Part shown: positions 24,601 through 36,800 of the stretch, in pieces
How the letters are laid out: each line of letters opens with the position of its first letter
Position numbering within the stretch: position 1 is the stretch's first letter
DNA from: Streptomyces sp. AC558_RSS880
GTDB taxonomy: Bacteria > Actinomycetota > Actinomycetes > Streptomycetales > Streptomycetaceae
Length of the DNA: 64,000 bases
Direction of reading: 5' to 3'
Assembly: GCF_019049255.1 (NCBI RefSeq)
Contig: NZ_JAGMUJ010000030.1
Span: 343,494-407,493 of the forward strand
The notes under the pieces: generated by a model
Databases searched by the model: none
Seen by the model: the letters and a program-made list of their open reading frames with translations, nothing else
What the model was told of the DNA's origin: nothing
Translations under genes and position numbers: made by a program

Positions 24601-25440
24601 GAAGTTCAGCGTCTCGGCCTTCTTGATGGCCGCGACGACCAGCTGGCGGTCGCCGTTGGGCTTCACCAGGTCGATGGCCAGACCGAGGTTGACGTGCTCC
24701 GGCTTCACCAGGGTGGGCTTGCCGTCCACCTTGGCGAACGAGTAGTTCATCGCCGGCATGGCCTTGATGGCCTGGACCATCGCGTAGCCGATGAGGTGCG
24801 TGAAGGAGATCTTCCCGCCCCGGGCCCGCTTGAGGTGGTTGTTGATGACGATGCGGTTGTCGAACAGCAGCTTCACCGGGACCGCGCGCACGGACGTGGC
24901 CGTGGGCAGCTCCAGGGAGGCGTCCATGTTCTTCGCCACGGCGGCGGACGGGCCGCGCAGGGTGACCTGCTCGGGACCGGCCTTGGCCTCGGTGGCGGGC
25001 TCGGCCTTCGGCTTCGCGGCGGCCGGCTTGGCGGCGGGCGCGGCAGGCGCGGCGGCCTTCGCCGGGGCGGGAGCCTGGGCCGGGGCGGCGGGCGCCTGGG
25101 CGGCCGGCTGAGCGGCGGCGGGCTGCGCGGCCGCAGGAGCGGGCGCGGCGGGCCGGGCCGGAGCGGCCGGCTGGGCCGGAGCGGCCGGCTGGGCCGGGGT
25201 GGTGGTTCCCGCGGCCCCCGCGGCCGCGGTACCCGCCGGAGCCGAGGCGGCAGGCGCGCCCGGCTTGTAGTCGGCGAAGAAGTCCCACCAGGCTCGGTCC
25301 ACCGAGTTCGGGTCCTGGAGGTACTGCTGGTAGATCTCGTCGACGAGCCATTCGTTGGCACCGAAGGCCGCAGCGGGGTTCTTACCCGCTTGGTCGGTGT
25401 CGGTCGAGATGCTCGAGTTACTGGGGGACTGTGGCGACAC
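21613..25440 (-). CDS. kgd: Multifunctional 2-oxoglutarate dehydrogenase E1 / dihydrolipoamide succinyltransferase-like fusion
   Basis: This 1275-residue fused enzyme is typical of actinobacteria. Residues 1-50 hold the conserved [27 protein letters not shown] segment. Residues 50-150 are an Ala/Pro linker. About 160-390 is an E2-type acyltransferase domain ([40 protein letters not shown]). About 400-1275 is the thiamine-diphosphate E1 part ([75 protein letters not shown]). It oxidises 2-oxoglutarate to succinyl-CoA with E2p/E3 partners. The E2 part lacks a lipoyl domain. The start is GTG at 25440. In relatives it is held in check by a small FHA protein. Confidence 0.97.
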   Translation of the reverse strand: MSPQSPSNSSISTDTDQAGKNPAAAFGANEWLVDEIYQQYLQDPNSVDRAWWDFFADYKPGAPAASAPAGTAAAGAAGTTTPAQPAAPAQPAAPARPAAPAPAAAQPAAAQPAAQAPAAPAQAPAPAKAAAPAAPAAKPAAAKPKAEPATEAKAGPEQVTLRGPSAAVAKNMDASLELPTATSVRAVPVKLLFDNRIVINNHLKRARGGKISFTHLIGYAMVQAIKAMPAMNYSFAKVDGKPTLVKPEHVNLGLAIDLVKPNGDRQLVVAAIKKAETLNFFEFWQAYEDIVRRARDNKLTMDDFTGVTVSLTNPGGLGTVHSVPRLMPGQSVIMGVGSMDYPAEFQGTSQDTLNKLGISKVMTLTSTYDHRVIQGAASGEFLRAVANLLLGEKNFYDEIFEALRIPYEPVRWLKDIDASHDDDVTKAARVFELIHSYRVRGHVMADTDPLEYRQRKHPDLDIVEHGLTLWDLEREFAVGGFAGKSLMKLRDILGVLRDSYCRTTGVEFMHIQDPKQRKWIQDRIERSHTKPEREEQLRILRRLNAAEAFETFLQTKYVGQKRFSLEGGESVIPLLDAVLDSAAESRLDEVVIGMAHRGRLNVLANIVGKSYAQIFREFEGNLDPKSMHGSGDVKYHLGAEGTFTGLDGEQIKVSLVANPSHLEAVDPVLEGVARAKQDIIGKGGTDFTVLPVAIHGDAAFAGQGVVAETLNMSQLRGYRTGGTVHVVINNQVGFTAAPESSRSSMYATDVARMIEAPIFHVNGDDPEAVVRVARLAFEFRQAFNKDVVIDLICYRRRGHNESDNPAFTQPLMYDLIDKKRSVRKLYTESLIGRGDITLEEAEQALQDYQGQLEKVFTEVREATSQPATVEPSDPQAEFPVAVNTAVTTETVKRIAESQVNIPDHITVHPRLLPQLQRRAAMVEDGTIDWGMGETLAFGSLLLEGVPVRLAGQDSQRGTFGQRHAVIIDRSTGEEYTPLQYLSEDQSRLNVYNSLLSEYAAMGFEYGYSLARPDALVLWEAQFGDFVNGAQTVVDEFISSAEQKWAQTSGVVLLLPHGYEGQGPDHSSARPERFLQLCAQNNMTVAMPTSPSNYFHLLRWQVHNPHHKPLVVFTPKSMLRLKAAASKAEEFTTGQFRPVIGDASVDPAAVKKVVFTAGKVYYDLEAERQKRGATDTAIIRIERLYPLPGTELQAEIKKYPNAEKYLWAQEEPANQGAWPFIALNLIDHLDLAVGADLPHAERLRRISRPHGSSPAVGSAKRHQAEQEQLVREVFEA

Positions 25441-25731
25441 GGCGTCAACCGCCCTCTTCCGCTTCGCAAGATGATGGACAGCGGAAATAAAGGCTACGCC
25501 CCCAAGAGCGAGAAGGTCAGGCCGGGCCCGTTCATCGTCGCGTAAGTCACATTGCGGCAGGTGTTTCGGCGCGGGAAATGGCGGGAAACAACCCTGGTTT
25601 CGATTCTTCGACCGATGTCAGGGATCGCCCGGGCGGGCCCCGGCGCGCAGCTCGCGCGGGCCTCTGCCTGATCACACGTGTCCGTCAGCGCGAACACGGA
25701 CGGATCTTGCGGCTCCGCTTCGAACTTTACG

Positions 25732-26844
25732 TCAACTTGGTGCGGACGACGCTCCCGGAAGGGTGATGAGCATTCGGCAGCCCCGCTCGGATTCGGCCAC
25801 GCGGATCCGGCCGCCGTGCAGATCGACGGCCCAGCGGGCGATCGCCAGGCCGAGACCGGTGCCGCCGTCGCTGCCCGGACCGTGCGGCCGGTTGACGTTG
25901 CCCCGGTTGAACCGCTCGAAGACGCGGTGCCACTCGGCCCGCGGAATGCCGGGCCCCTCGTCCAGCACCTCCAGCTCCAGCGACTCCGGCCGGTCCCCGC
26001 GTCGCGCCCGGACCGTCACCCGGCCGTGCGGCGGGCTGTGCTTGACCGCGTTGTCGATCAGGTTGGCGACGACCTGGTGGATGCGTTCGGGATCGGCGTG
26101 CGCGACGAGTTCCGGCGGCGACACGTCGAGGTGCAGATGGACGTCCGTACGGGTGTGGCTGCCCGATCCGGAGGCCATGCCCGCGCGGGCCGAGGCGACC
26201 ATGTTGGCCTCCTTCAGCACGCCGGACAGGTACGGCCACACCTCGAACCGCCGCTTCTTCAGCGGGACCACGCCGTTGTCCAGGCGGGACAGGTCGAGGA
26301 GCGTCTCCACGAGGCGTCCGAGGCGCTCGGTCTGCTTCAGGGCCGTGCGCATCGTCTCGGGATCGGCCTGCGTGACGCCGTCGACGATGTTCTCCAGCAC
26401 CGCGCGCAGACCCGCGATGGGCGTGCGCAGCTCGTGCGAGACGTTGGCGACCAGCTCCTTGCGCCGGAGGTCCTGGGCCTCCAGCTCGTCGGCCATGACG
26501 TTGATCGTCTGGGCCAGGTCGCCGAGCTCGTCCCGGCGGTTCTCCCGCACCCGGCGGGTGTAGTCGCCGTGCGAGATGGAGCGGGCCACGGCGTTCATGT
26601 CGTCCAGCGGCGCGGTGAGCGAGTGCGCCACGAACTGCGTGATGAGCAGCGTCGCGATCATCGAGAAGATCGTGATGAAGCGCAGCTCCGTCTTGGTGTG
26701 CACGGCGATCACCGACAGCCCCGTGGTGATCAGGACCGAGACGACGACCAGCGCGCCCAGCTTGGTCTGGATCGAGAACGGGCGTACACCGCCCCAGGGC
26801 TGCCGCGCCCCGGGGCCTCTGCGTCCGGCCGGCCCGTCGCTCAT
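25732..26844 (-). CDS. Two-component sensor histidine kinase
   Basis: This 370-residue membrane kinase has two transmembrane helices (about 28-48 and 54-74) with almost no extracellular loop, so it probably senses within or near the membrane. HAMP lies at 75-127. The phosphoacceptor is H137 (VSHELRTPIAG), the N-box is DNAVKHSPP, and the G-boxes are DEGPGIPR and GTGLGLAIARW. The ATG at 26844 overlaps the response-regulator stop by four bases. The regulator gene is upstream in the same operon. The signal is unknown. Confidence 0.93.
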   Translation of the reverse strand: MSDGPAGRRGPGARQPWGGVRPFSIQTKLGALVVVSVLITTGLSVIAVHTKTELRFITIFSMIATLLITQFVAHSLTAPLDDMNAVARSISHGDYTRRVRENRRDELGDLAQTINVMADELEAQDLRRKELVANVSHELRTPIAGLRAVLENIVDGVTQADPETMRTALKQTERLGRLVETLLDLSRLDNGVVPLKKRRFEVWPYLSGVLKEANMVASARAGMASGSGSHTRTDVHLHLDVSPPELVAHADPERIHQVVANLIDNAVKHSPPHGRVTVRARRGDRPESLELEVLDEGPGIPRAEWHRVFERFNRGNVNRPHGPGSDGGTGLGLAIARWAVDLHGGRIRVAESERGCRMLITLPGASSAPS

Positions 26845-27581
26845 GGCGTCGGCGTCTCCAGGGCGTACCCCACGCCGTGCACGGTGCGGATGCGCTCGGC
26901 GCCGATCTTCCGGCGCAGCGCCTTGATGTGGCTGTCGACCGTGCGGGTGCCGGAGGCGTCCGCCCAGTCCCACACCTCGGCCAGCAGCTGCTCACGGGAG
27001 AGCACCGCGCGGGGGGTGTTCGCCAGGCACACCAGGAGGTCGAACTCGGTGGGGGTCAGATGGACGTCCTCGCTGCGCACCCGCACCCTGCGCTGCGCGT
27101 GGTCGATCTCCAGTTCGCCCAGGCGCAGGATGCCGCTGCGCGGGGTCGTCGCCGCGAGGGCCGCCCGCTCCATGCGTCGCAGCAGCACGTGCACGCGTGC
27201 CGCCAGCTCCCGCATGGAGAAGGGCTTCGTCATGTAGTCGTCGGCGCCGACGCCCAGCCCGACCAGCATGTCGGTCTCGTCGTCGCGCGCGGTGAGCATC
27301 AGCACCGGCACCGGCCGCTGGGCCTGCACGCGCCGGCAGACCTCCAGGCCGTCGAAGCCGGGCAGCATGATGTCGAGGATCAGCAGGTCGGGCTGCCAGG
27401 CCTCCGCCGTGTCGACCGCGGACGGACCGTCGCCCGCCGTTTGCACCAGGAATCCCTCGGCGCGCAGGCGCGTCGCGATGGCGTCCACGATCGTCGCGTC
27501 GTCCTCCACCACCAGAACCCTGCGCTGGGCGCCGGGGGTGGTCGTGGCCGTGCCGTTGTGGGAGGTCTGTGTCTGCTCCAT
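26841..27581 (-). CDS. OmpR-family response regulator
   Basis: This 246-residue regulator has its receiver domain at about 20-140, with the acidic pair D27/D28, phosphoacceptor D70 (LLILDIMLPGFDG) and K-box MTKPF. The winged-helix DNA-binding domain at about 155-246 (LTPTEFDLLVCLANTPRAVLSREQLLAEVWDW, DSHIKALRRKIG) is typical OmpR/PhoB. It is the first gene of a two-gene operon with the histidine kinase. The start is ATG at 27581. Target genes cannot be inferred. Confidence 0.94.
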   Translation of the reverse strand: MEQTQTSHNGTATTTPGAQRRVLVVEDDATIVDAIATRLRAEGFLVQTAGDGPSAVDTAEAWQPDLLILDIMLPGFDGLEVCRRVQAQRPVPVLMLTARDDETDMLVGLGVGADDYMTKPFSMRELAARVHVLLRRMERAALAATTPRSGILRLGELEIDHAQRRVRVRSEDVHLTPTEFDLLVCLANTPRAVLSREQLLAEVWDWADASGTRTVDSHIKALRRKIGAERIRTVHGVGYALETPTP

Positions 27582-27706
27582 CGCCCGCCCCTGAGGTGTG
27601 CTTTTTCCGGAATCCGTGGGGTGATCCGTCGTCTGCGCATCACTGCGATTGACGCTTGAATGATCCGCGCCAGAGCAGCAGCGTACGGGGAGTCACCGCG
27701 CCTTTG

Positions 27707-28396
27707 CTATCCAGGGCGGACGCCGATGTGCACGACGTCCGGAACGCCCCGGGCAACGGGGATCTCTTCGGTACGCACCTGTTGGAACCCGGCATTCCGC
27801 AAGGTTTCTTCGAAATCCGGGGAGGGCTTGGCCGACCACACGGCGAGTACCCCGAGCGGCCTCAACACCCTTGTGCAGGCGGCCAGTCCGGCCGGTGAGT
27901 AGAGACCGTCGTTGTCCTCGGTGACGGTCCAGTCGGGCCCGTTGTCGATGTCGAGGCAGAGCGCGTCGAACGTGTCCGATGTCTCATTGACGTAATGGAC
28001 GAGGTCCGTCTCGACGATCTCCGTGCGCGGGTCGGCGAGGGCCTCCGCGGAGAGCCCGGACAGTGGCCCCGCGCGGTGCCACTCGATGATCGCCGGTTCG
28101 CGCTCCACCACGGCGATCCGTCCCCAGCGGGGCTGCCCGGCGGCGTGTGCGAGCGAGAAGCCGACCCCGAGGCCGCCGATCAGGACGTGCGGGTCCGCCG
28201 TGCGCGCGTCGAGGGCCGCGAGGGCGGCGTCGACGAGGCGCCGCTCCGAACGGCCGTCGGAGGTGTCCATCAGGAAGCAGCCGTTGGCGATGATCTGCAG
28301 CAGGTCACCGTGCCTGCGCAGCACGACCTCGCCGTACGGGCCCTCGCGGCGGTCCAGGACTTCGGGGGATTCGGGAATGTCGTACGGGGTGGACAT
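27707..28396 (-). CDS. Spermidine-synthase-like / SAM-fold protein
   Basis: This 229-residue protein has a Rossmann methyltransferase-like fold: VLIGGLGVGFSLAHAA at about 71-86 replaces the usual GGGDG motif, IAVVEREPAIIEW is the acidic ribose-binding strand, and YDVLCLD-like FDALCLDIDNGPDW follows. It resembles spermidine synthase homologues in actinobacteria, but loss of parts of the polyamine pocket motif makes aminopropyl transfer doubtful. It is divergent from lon with about 150 bases between. Confidence 0.8.
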   Translation of the reverse strand: MSTPYDIPESPEVLDRREGPYGEVVLRRHGDLLQIIANGCFLMDTSDGRSERRLVDAALAALDARTADPHVLIGGLGVGFSLAHAAGQPRWGRIAVVEREPAIIEWHRAGPLSGLSAEALADPRTEIVETDLVHYVNETSDTFDALCLDIDNGPDWTVTEDNDGLYSPAGLAACTRVLRPLGVLAVWSAKPSPDFEETLRNAGFQQVRTEEIPVARGVPDVVHIGVRPG

Positions 28397-28505
28397 GCGT
28401 TCATCCTGGCAGCCCTTTTACGCGGCGGTCATGCCCTTCCGCGCCCCGGAAGGTGATCGCTCAGAGCGAACGCGGCTCCGGGAACATTCGGCGGCTCACA
28501 AGCAT

Positions 28506-28524
28506 TGAGTCGGCATAACTCAAC
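28506..28524 (+). promoter_or_regulatory. HAIR element, binding site of the heat-shock repressor HspR
   Basis: TTGAGT-N7-ACTCAA (28506-28524) is a perfect inner match to the HAIR consensus CTTGAGT-N7-ACTCAAG. It lies 22 bases before the lon start. In Streptomyces, HspR uses this element to repress dnaK, clpB and lon until heat shock; lon is an established member of that regulon. The only deviation is the outermost base pair. Confidence 0.92.
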
Positions 28525-28545
28525 TTGACTGCCGAAGGGGAGATC

Positions 28546-30960
<2,415 letters not shown>

Positions 30961-30979
30961 CGGAGGCGGCCGGATGAGG

Positions 30980-31015
30980 GAAGGCCCGGGTCCCGTGAGG
31001 GAGGCCCGGGCCTTC
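30980..31015. terminator. Hairpin terminator between lon and the GH25 lysozyme gene
   Basis: GAAGGCCCGGG (30980-30990) pairs with CCCGGGCCTTC (31005-31015). The genes on each side converge (stops at 30960 and 31037), so it may serve both. Confidence 0.8.
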
Positions 31016-31036
31016 ACCGCGTCCGGGGCCGGCCGG

Positions 31037-31861
31037 TCAGCCCAGCGCGAAGGCCCGTACCCCGTCCGGGGTGCCGTTGAAGAGGTCGTGGTCCCCGACG
31101 GTCGGCCCGGTCGAGGTGTACTGCCACATCGTGTACGTGTCCCAGCCGGCGGGCAGTTCGCCCACGGTGGAGGCGTACCGGGCGATCCACAGGGGAGTGG
31201 TGGCGGCGAAGCCGGCGTAGTTGCCGGTGCACTGCTTCCACCAGCTGGTGGCCGTGTAGAGGACGGCGTCCCGGCCGGTGCGGTACCGGTACTGGTCCAG
31301 GAAGTCGCGGATCCAGCTCACCATCGCGCTCTGCGACTTGCCGTAGCAGGCGTCGCCGTACGGGTTCCACTCGATGTCGAGCACGCCCGGCAGGGTCCGG
31401 CCGTCCGCGGACCAGCCGCCGCCGCGGTCGACGAAGTAGTCGGCCTGGGCGGAGCCGCTCGCCGTGTCGGGCGTGCCGAAGTGGTAGGAGCCGCGGACCA
31501 TGCCGACGTCGTAGGAGCCGTCGTACTGCTGGGGGTGGTACGGGTTGGTGTAGTACGTCCCCTCCGTGGCCTTGGTGTAGGCCCAGCGGACGCCGCTGTT
31601 CCACAGGGTCGTCCAGGCGACGTCGCCCTGGTGACTGGAGACGTCCACGCCCTCCGTCCGGGTGGCGCGGACGGTGGGGAGTCCGCCGCGGCCGTCGTGG
31701 GCGAGCACGCCCGCGCCCATGCGGGCGGAGCCGCGCGGAGGGGCAGCGGGAGCGGATTCGGCCGCGGCGGCCGTGCGGGGGAGGGAGACCACCGCGAGCA
31801 GGACCGCGCCGGCGGTCGCGAGTGCGCGTATGCGGGGGAGGCCGGATCTGTGCACAGGCAT
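31037..31861 (-). CDS. Secreted GH25 lysozyme (muramidase)
   Basis: This 274-residue precursor has a signal peptide at about 1-34 (RIRALATAGAVLLAVVSLPRTAAAAE). The GH25 domain begins EGVDVSSHQGDVAWTTLWNSGVRWAYTKATEG and carries the acidic active site GVLDIEWNPYG. The C-terminal end DTYTMWQYTSTGPTVGDHDLFNG is also typical. It cleaves the glycan backbone of peptidoglycan outside the cell. The ATG at 31861 follows a GGAG site. The spacer after the signal is Pro/Gly-rich. Confidence 0.94.
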   Translation of the reverse strand: MPVHRSGLPRIRALATAGAVLLAVVSLPRTAAAAESAPAAPPRGSARMGAGVLAHDGRGGLPTVRATRTEGVDVSSHQGDVAWTTLWNSGVRWAYTKATEGTYYTNPYHPQQYDGSYDVGMVRGSYHFGTPDTASGSAQADYFVDRGGGWSADGRTLPGVLDIEWNPYGDACYGKSQSAMVSWIRDFLDQYRYRTGRDAVLYTATSWWKQCTGNYAGFAATTPLWIARYASTVGELPAGWDTYTMWQYTSTGPTVGDHDLFNGTPDGVRAFALG

Positions 31862-32123
31862 GACGCATCTCCGAAAGATCGGTGTGGGGCGAACCCGGAA
31901 TGTGACCCACGTCCCATGTAGTGGGCATGCCACGCAATCGCCTGGTGAGGAAACTGCGCACGTGGACCGCGGCGGGGCGGGGTGTCCTCCCCCACGGTCC
32001 GAAGGACGTGGGAGGTGCCCCCGGCCGCCGTTGGTCTACGCCTGCGAAATACTGGTGGAGCTGCGGCGACGTCGCCACTTGGCGGGAAACTCGTCGGACC
32101 GGAAAACCGAAGCAGGGGCAGAC

Positions 32124-32618
32124 GTGCACGAACAAGGACACCGAGACGAAGAGCGTGCCGACTCCCCGGAGCCCGCGCCGGGTGTGGACCGGCCCGGATT
32201 CCTCGCGCTGGAACGCGAGTTGACGGTGCTGCTGCGGCGTGCCCGGGCCAGCCAGGGGGAGATGGCCCGCGCGGTCCACCCCGACCTGGAGCCGTCCGCG
32301 TACGGGCTGCTGGTCCGTCTGGATGAGTGCGGCCGGCAGCGGGCCACCGAGCTGGCCGCCTACATCGGCGTCGGCAAGGCCACGATGTCGCGCCAGCTGC
32401 GCGCGCTGGAGGAGCTCGGTCTCGTCGCCCGCGAGCCGGACCCCGCCGACGGCCGCGCCTGGCTGATCACCCTCACGCAGGAGGGCCACGCACGGGTCCG
32501 CAGGGTCCGCGAGGCCCGCCGCGCCCGTTACGCCGGCCGGCTCGCCGACTGGGACCCCGCCGAGGTCACGGAACTCGCCCGGCTGCTGAACCAGCTGAAC
32601 CGGGGCATGGAGAATTGA
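32124..32618 (+). CDS. MarR-family transcriptional regulator
   Basis: This 164-residue dimeric winged-helix regulator reads LERELTVLLRRARASQGEMARAVHPDLEPSAYGLLVRLDE and then RATELAAYIGVGKATMSRQLRALEELGLVAREPDPADGRAWLITLT. This is the complete MarR fold with its wing (PDPADGRAWLITLT). The GTG at 32124 follows GCAGGGGC; the open frame extends further upstream but without homologous sequence. The neighbouring genes do not share an obvious ligand, so its target is unclear. Confidence 0.9.
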   Translation: MHEQGHRDEERADSPEPAPGVDRPGFLALERELTVLLRRARASQGEMARAVHPDLEPSAYGLLVRLDECGRQRATELAAYIGVGKATMSRQLRALEELGLVAREPDPADGRAWLITLTQEGHARVRRVREARRARYAGRLADWDPAEVTELARLLNQLNRGMEN

Positions 32619-32635
32619 CCCCGTACGGAGTACCG

Positions 32636-33430
32636 CTAACGGGGTGACAGCTCGGCGTACACCACCGTCGCGTCGTCGTGCGTCTTGCCGCGGCGCGGCG
32701 GTACCCGGTCCGCGTCCGCCCGTTCCAGGGTCCGTACGCGCTCCACCAGGCACCGGGCGCCCTCCTCGCGGACCAGGGTGAGGCAGTCCGCCCAGTCGCC
32801 CTCGTGGAACCTCTCCACCCAGCGCGCCGCACCGTCCGTCAGGGCGGCCAGGGCGCGCACCTCGTCGCGCGGCAGCGAACCGGTGACCGCGCGGGAGGCC
32901 ACCGAGGGATCCGCCGCCGCCGTGAAGAAGCCCCCCTCCTTGTTGCGCAGCGTGGTGTCCACCAAGGTGTGGCTGGCCAGGGCCGAGCGGGGCAGCCGGT
33001 CCAGCCGGTCGTCCAGCAGCGCCGTGACCGAGCCGCCGGGGGACTCGACGAGCAGGGCCGAGTCGGAGAGCACCAGGTAGTCCACCGAGGCCGGTGACCA
33101 GCGGGCCAGCACCACCGTTGCCTGAGGCGTACGAGGGTGAGAAAGGTCACAGGTTGCCGCGTGGCTCCCGGCGGTACGCGTGAGGGCCCGGGACAGCAGC
33201 TCGGCCAGCGGAACATCCGGGAGGGAAACGGTCAGTTCGGTCAGCGCCCCGCCCAGCCGCGCGGTGAACCAGGGCACGGAATGCAGACATCCGCCGCCGT
33301 CCCCCGGTGGTGTGACCCCGTCCAGCAGCACGAGCGAACCGCCCTGTCCGGAGGCCGGAAGTCCGACACTCGCGAAGTCCTCGTTGGGGCGGCCGGGATC
33401 ACCGGGCTCCGACACAAGCTCCGTACGCAT
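32636..33430 (-). CDS. PP2C-like (serine/threonine phosphatase fold) protein
   Basis: This protein of 264 residues has the start EPGDPGRPNEDFASVG, the usual first PP2C metal motif (GRxxNEDxxxx). It continues SLVLLDGVTPPGDGGGC in place of the VxDGMGGH block, and KTHDDATVVYAEL, the GDNxT-like C-terminal aspartate. Some metal ligands differ from consensus, so activity on phosphoproteins is not certain. It converges with the MarR gene and diverges from the conservon. Confidence 0.75.
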   Translation of the reverse strand: MRTELVSEPGDPGRPNEDFASVGLPASGQGGSLVLLDGVTPPGDGGGCLHSVPWFTARLGGALTELTVSLPDVPLAELLSRALTRTAGSHAATCDLSHPRTPQATVVLARWSPASVDYLVLSDSALLVESPGGSVTALLDDRLDRLPRSALASHTLVDTTLRNKEGGFFTAAADPSVASRAVTGSLPRDEVRALAALTDGAARWVERFHEGDWADCLTLVREEGARCLVERVRTLERADADRVPPRRGKTHDDATVVYAELSPR

Positions 33431-33825
33431 CCCGCCAGTCTGCACGAGCCCTTCACCAGGGCCGCGAAAGGCCTTCGCCGATCACCGGATCACCGAAGCC
33501 GCGCAGGTCAGACGCCTGATTTGGGAGGGAATGCAGTGCTCCGGGAAGACGTGGCGGCGAATATTGCCACCGCCCGCCGCAGACGTCCAACCGGCGTGCC
33601 GCGCGGAGCCGCTGCGAGAGGCGGCGGAACTTGCCCCTCAACTCACCTCCGGGGTTCACTCCTTCGAGTGGCGGGTCAGGTGATGCGCATCCACTGTCCA
33701 CGGTCACTGGGAGGGTCGGGGAGCGATGGGGGCGCCTCGCTGTCCGAGCGCGGTCAAGAGCTCGGGGTGAACGCCCGCACCCGTTGACGGAGCGTCACCC
33801 GGACCCACGGGTACACGAGTCAGGA
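33431..33825. other. 395-base intergenic region before the conservon
   Basis: No gene is supported here. It contains a GATCACCG direct repeat near 33482-33497 and an inverted repeat GTGGC-N10-GCCAC (33551-33570) around AATATT in an AT-rich patch. These are reasonable candidates for the conservon promoter or an operator. The leader is long, and the first conservon gene has only AGGA directly before its ATG, a poor ribosome site. Confidence 0.45.
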
Positions 33826-36800
33826 ATGCGAGCACCGGTGCAGAAGTCGCGGCCTCGTCGCACAGGCAAGCAGACGGCCCCCAAGGGGGACGCGGAGCAG
33901 ACGACCGGCGTAGGCAGGGGCCGCCCCACCCATGTGCGCAACCGGCTCATCGTCGCCGTGGCCGTGGTGGCCGCCGCGATCGCCGCGGCCGGGGCGCCCT
34001 CCGTGCTCACGGCCTCCGGGCAGCTCAAGGACGCGCAGGACCTGGTGACGCTCGCCGAGCAGACCCAGGACGCCCTCACCCTGGCGCACTCCCTCGCCGA
34101 CGAGCGCGACGAGGTCGTCCCCTACATCGCGGCCGGCCGCCCCAAGTCCGAGGCGCCCTCCGAGGAGCACAGCGCCCGCGTCGACCGGCAGGTCGAGGAA
34201 CTGCGCGCCGACACGGACATCCCCCAGGAACTGCACGACGGCCTCGACGCCGTCGCCGCCGTGCGCAGAGCGGCGCTCACGGGCAAGAGCAGCCCGCTCG
34301 AAGCGCACCAGGCGTACTCCACCGCCATCACGCGACTGCACCGGCTCGCCGAACAGCTGGCGGAGCAGACCCCGCCCCGCGCCGGCTCCGGCGCCTACGC
34401 GCTCACCGAGCTGGACTCCGCCGTCCAGCAGGCCGCCGCCACCCGCGGACTGCTGCTCGCCGCGCTGAACGTGCCGAGCACCACCCGGACCGTGATCGAC
34501 CCGATCACCGGCCTGCCGTCCACCACCACCAGCACCTCGGACGCCGACACCGAGCGGCGCGACGCGCTGACCGCCGCCGCGCTCCAGGCCCGGCTGCGCT
34601 CCGACGCGGCCCTCGCCGACTTCCGCGAGACCGCGCCCAAGGCCGCCCGCGCCTCCTACGACTCCACGGTCACCGGCCCCGAGGTCGAGTCCGCCGAGAA
34701 GTACCTCGCCCGCCTCACCGACGAGCCGACGCTCTCCGACGACGACCTCGCCACCAGCGCCAAGAAGCTGCGGGCCGCGCTCACCGCGCGGGTCGAGACG
34801 ATGCGCGGGGTGGAGTCCGCCCTCTTCGACAAGCGCACCAAGGACCTCGCCCAGCTGCGCGACGACGACGTCACCGCGCTGGAGATCCGGATCGCCGTCC
34901 TCGGCGCCCTGATGCTGCTCACGATCGGCATCGCCACGGCGATGGCCCGCACCCTGACGCGTCCGCTGTCGGTGCTGCGCCGTGGCTCCGCCCGCCTCGC
35001 CGAGGCGGAGGACCTCACCGGCCAGGAGCCGATCGCCTTCACCGGCCGCAACGACGAGTTCGCCCAGGTCGTCCGCTCCGTCAACGCCCTGCACGCGCGC
35101 GCCGCCGCCCTCGCCGAGCGGATCGCCACGCTGGAGGCCGACCGCAAGCACCTCGTGGGCCAGCGGCAGAAGATGGCCGACGCCCGCGAGGAACTGCGCA
35201 CCGAACTCGCCGAGTCCACCGCCCACCTGGAGCGGCTGCGCGCCGGCATCGGCGGCACGTTCGTCAACCTCGCGCTGCGCACCCTCGGACTGGTCGAGCG
35301 CCAGCTCGGCGTCATCGAGGGGCTGGAGGAGCGGGAGGACGACCCGGACCGGCTGGCCACCCTGTTCAAGCTCGACCACTTCGCCACGGTGATGCGCCGG
35401 CACAGCGAGAACCTCCTCGTCCTGGCCGGTACCGAGCACGTGCAGCACGCGGCGGGCCCGGTTCCGCTGGTGGACGTCGTACGGGCCGCGGTCAGCGAGA
35501 TCGAGCGGTACGAGCGGGTCCGTATCGCCGCGCTGCCGCCGCACGCGCACATCGCCGGGTTCGCCGCGGACGACCTGTCCCACCTGCTGGCCGAGCTCAT
35601 GGAGAACGCCACCTCCTTCTCCCCGCCCGACCTGCCCGTCGAGGTCTCCGGCTGGCTGCTGGAGAACGGCGAGGTCATGCTCTCCGTCCAGGACGAGGGC
35701 ATCGGCATGACTGGGGAGCGGCTGGAGCGGCTCAACTCCCGGCTGTCCGACTTCGACCCGGAGGTCACGTACGACGCGGAGGCCGAGGACGGTCTCGGTC
35801 TCGGCCTGTACGTCGTGGCCCGGCTCGCCCACCGGCACGGGGTGCGGGTCCGGCTGCGGGAGCAGAAGCAGGGCGGCATCGCCGCGGTCGTCGTCCTCCC
35901 CGACCCCCTCCTGGCGCCCGCCACCCCCGACGCGGTCCCCGCCTCCGTCGCCGGCGGCACCCCCGCGTACTCCCTCCCGGGCGCCGACGCCGAGGCCAAC
36001 TCCAACGTCCTGCAGGGCCGCACGGAGTCGGACGACCCGCTGGTCGCCCTGGCGGAGAAGGCGGTACGCCACCAGGGCTCGCCCGGTGGGGAGACACCGG
36101 GCGAGCCGATGGAGACACCGGCGGCGGACGGCGCGGACGACTCCTCGCCGGCCCCCGCGGAGGAACCGGCGGGAAGCCCCGCCGGGCGGCCCGGGGAGGC
36201 CCGCGCCGAGGCGGCGGCGGACGGTGCCGGCGGGCCGGCGGAGGCGGAGGCTTCCGCCGGGGCGGCGGAGGATTCCGCGCCGGGCGGCGGGGACGAGGCC
36301 GCACCGGACCGTGCGGGGCACGAGGACGCGGAGGGCGCCGACGCGCCGGCCGAGCGGCCCGCCGAGGTCACGATGGAGCTGCTGATCCCGGCACAGCCGG
36401 AGGGCGAGAGCGTTCGCCCGGGGGCGGGTCACGCGGGCGGAAACGATGTTTCGGCCGGGGCCGCGGACGCCGCTTCACAGCCGTTCGGCGCGGGCGCGGA
36501 CGCCGCCGTCCGTCCGGGCGCCGGTCACGCGGCCGGAGACGAGGAGACCCCGTCCGGCGCCGCGCGCCGGCCGGCCGGCGAGGACACGGAGGGTGCCGCC
36601 CGCCCGACCACGGCCCACGGGAACGTACCCGGAGCGGACGCCGGGGCCGGGGAGCACGCCGGAGCGGGCGCCGGGTCCGAGAGCCGGTCCGCAGCGGACG
36701 CCGCCTCCGAGGGCGGCCCCGCAGCCGGCGCCGGGGACCCGGCAGGGCTTCCGCGGCGGCCGGGCGCCGGGTCCGGGGAGCACGCCGGAGCGGACGCCGG

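Noticed and set aside
21658..25545. A 1295-codon antisense open frame opposite the 2-oxoglutarate dehydrogenase gene
   Set aside because: It is a shadow caused by high GC and codon bias; its product is a low-complexity Leu/Arg/Asp/Gly string, whereas the minus-strand gene has full-length family motifs.
33820..36432. Long antisense frame opposite cvnA
   Set aside because: Same GC shadow effect; no domain and no ribosome site.
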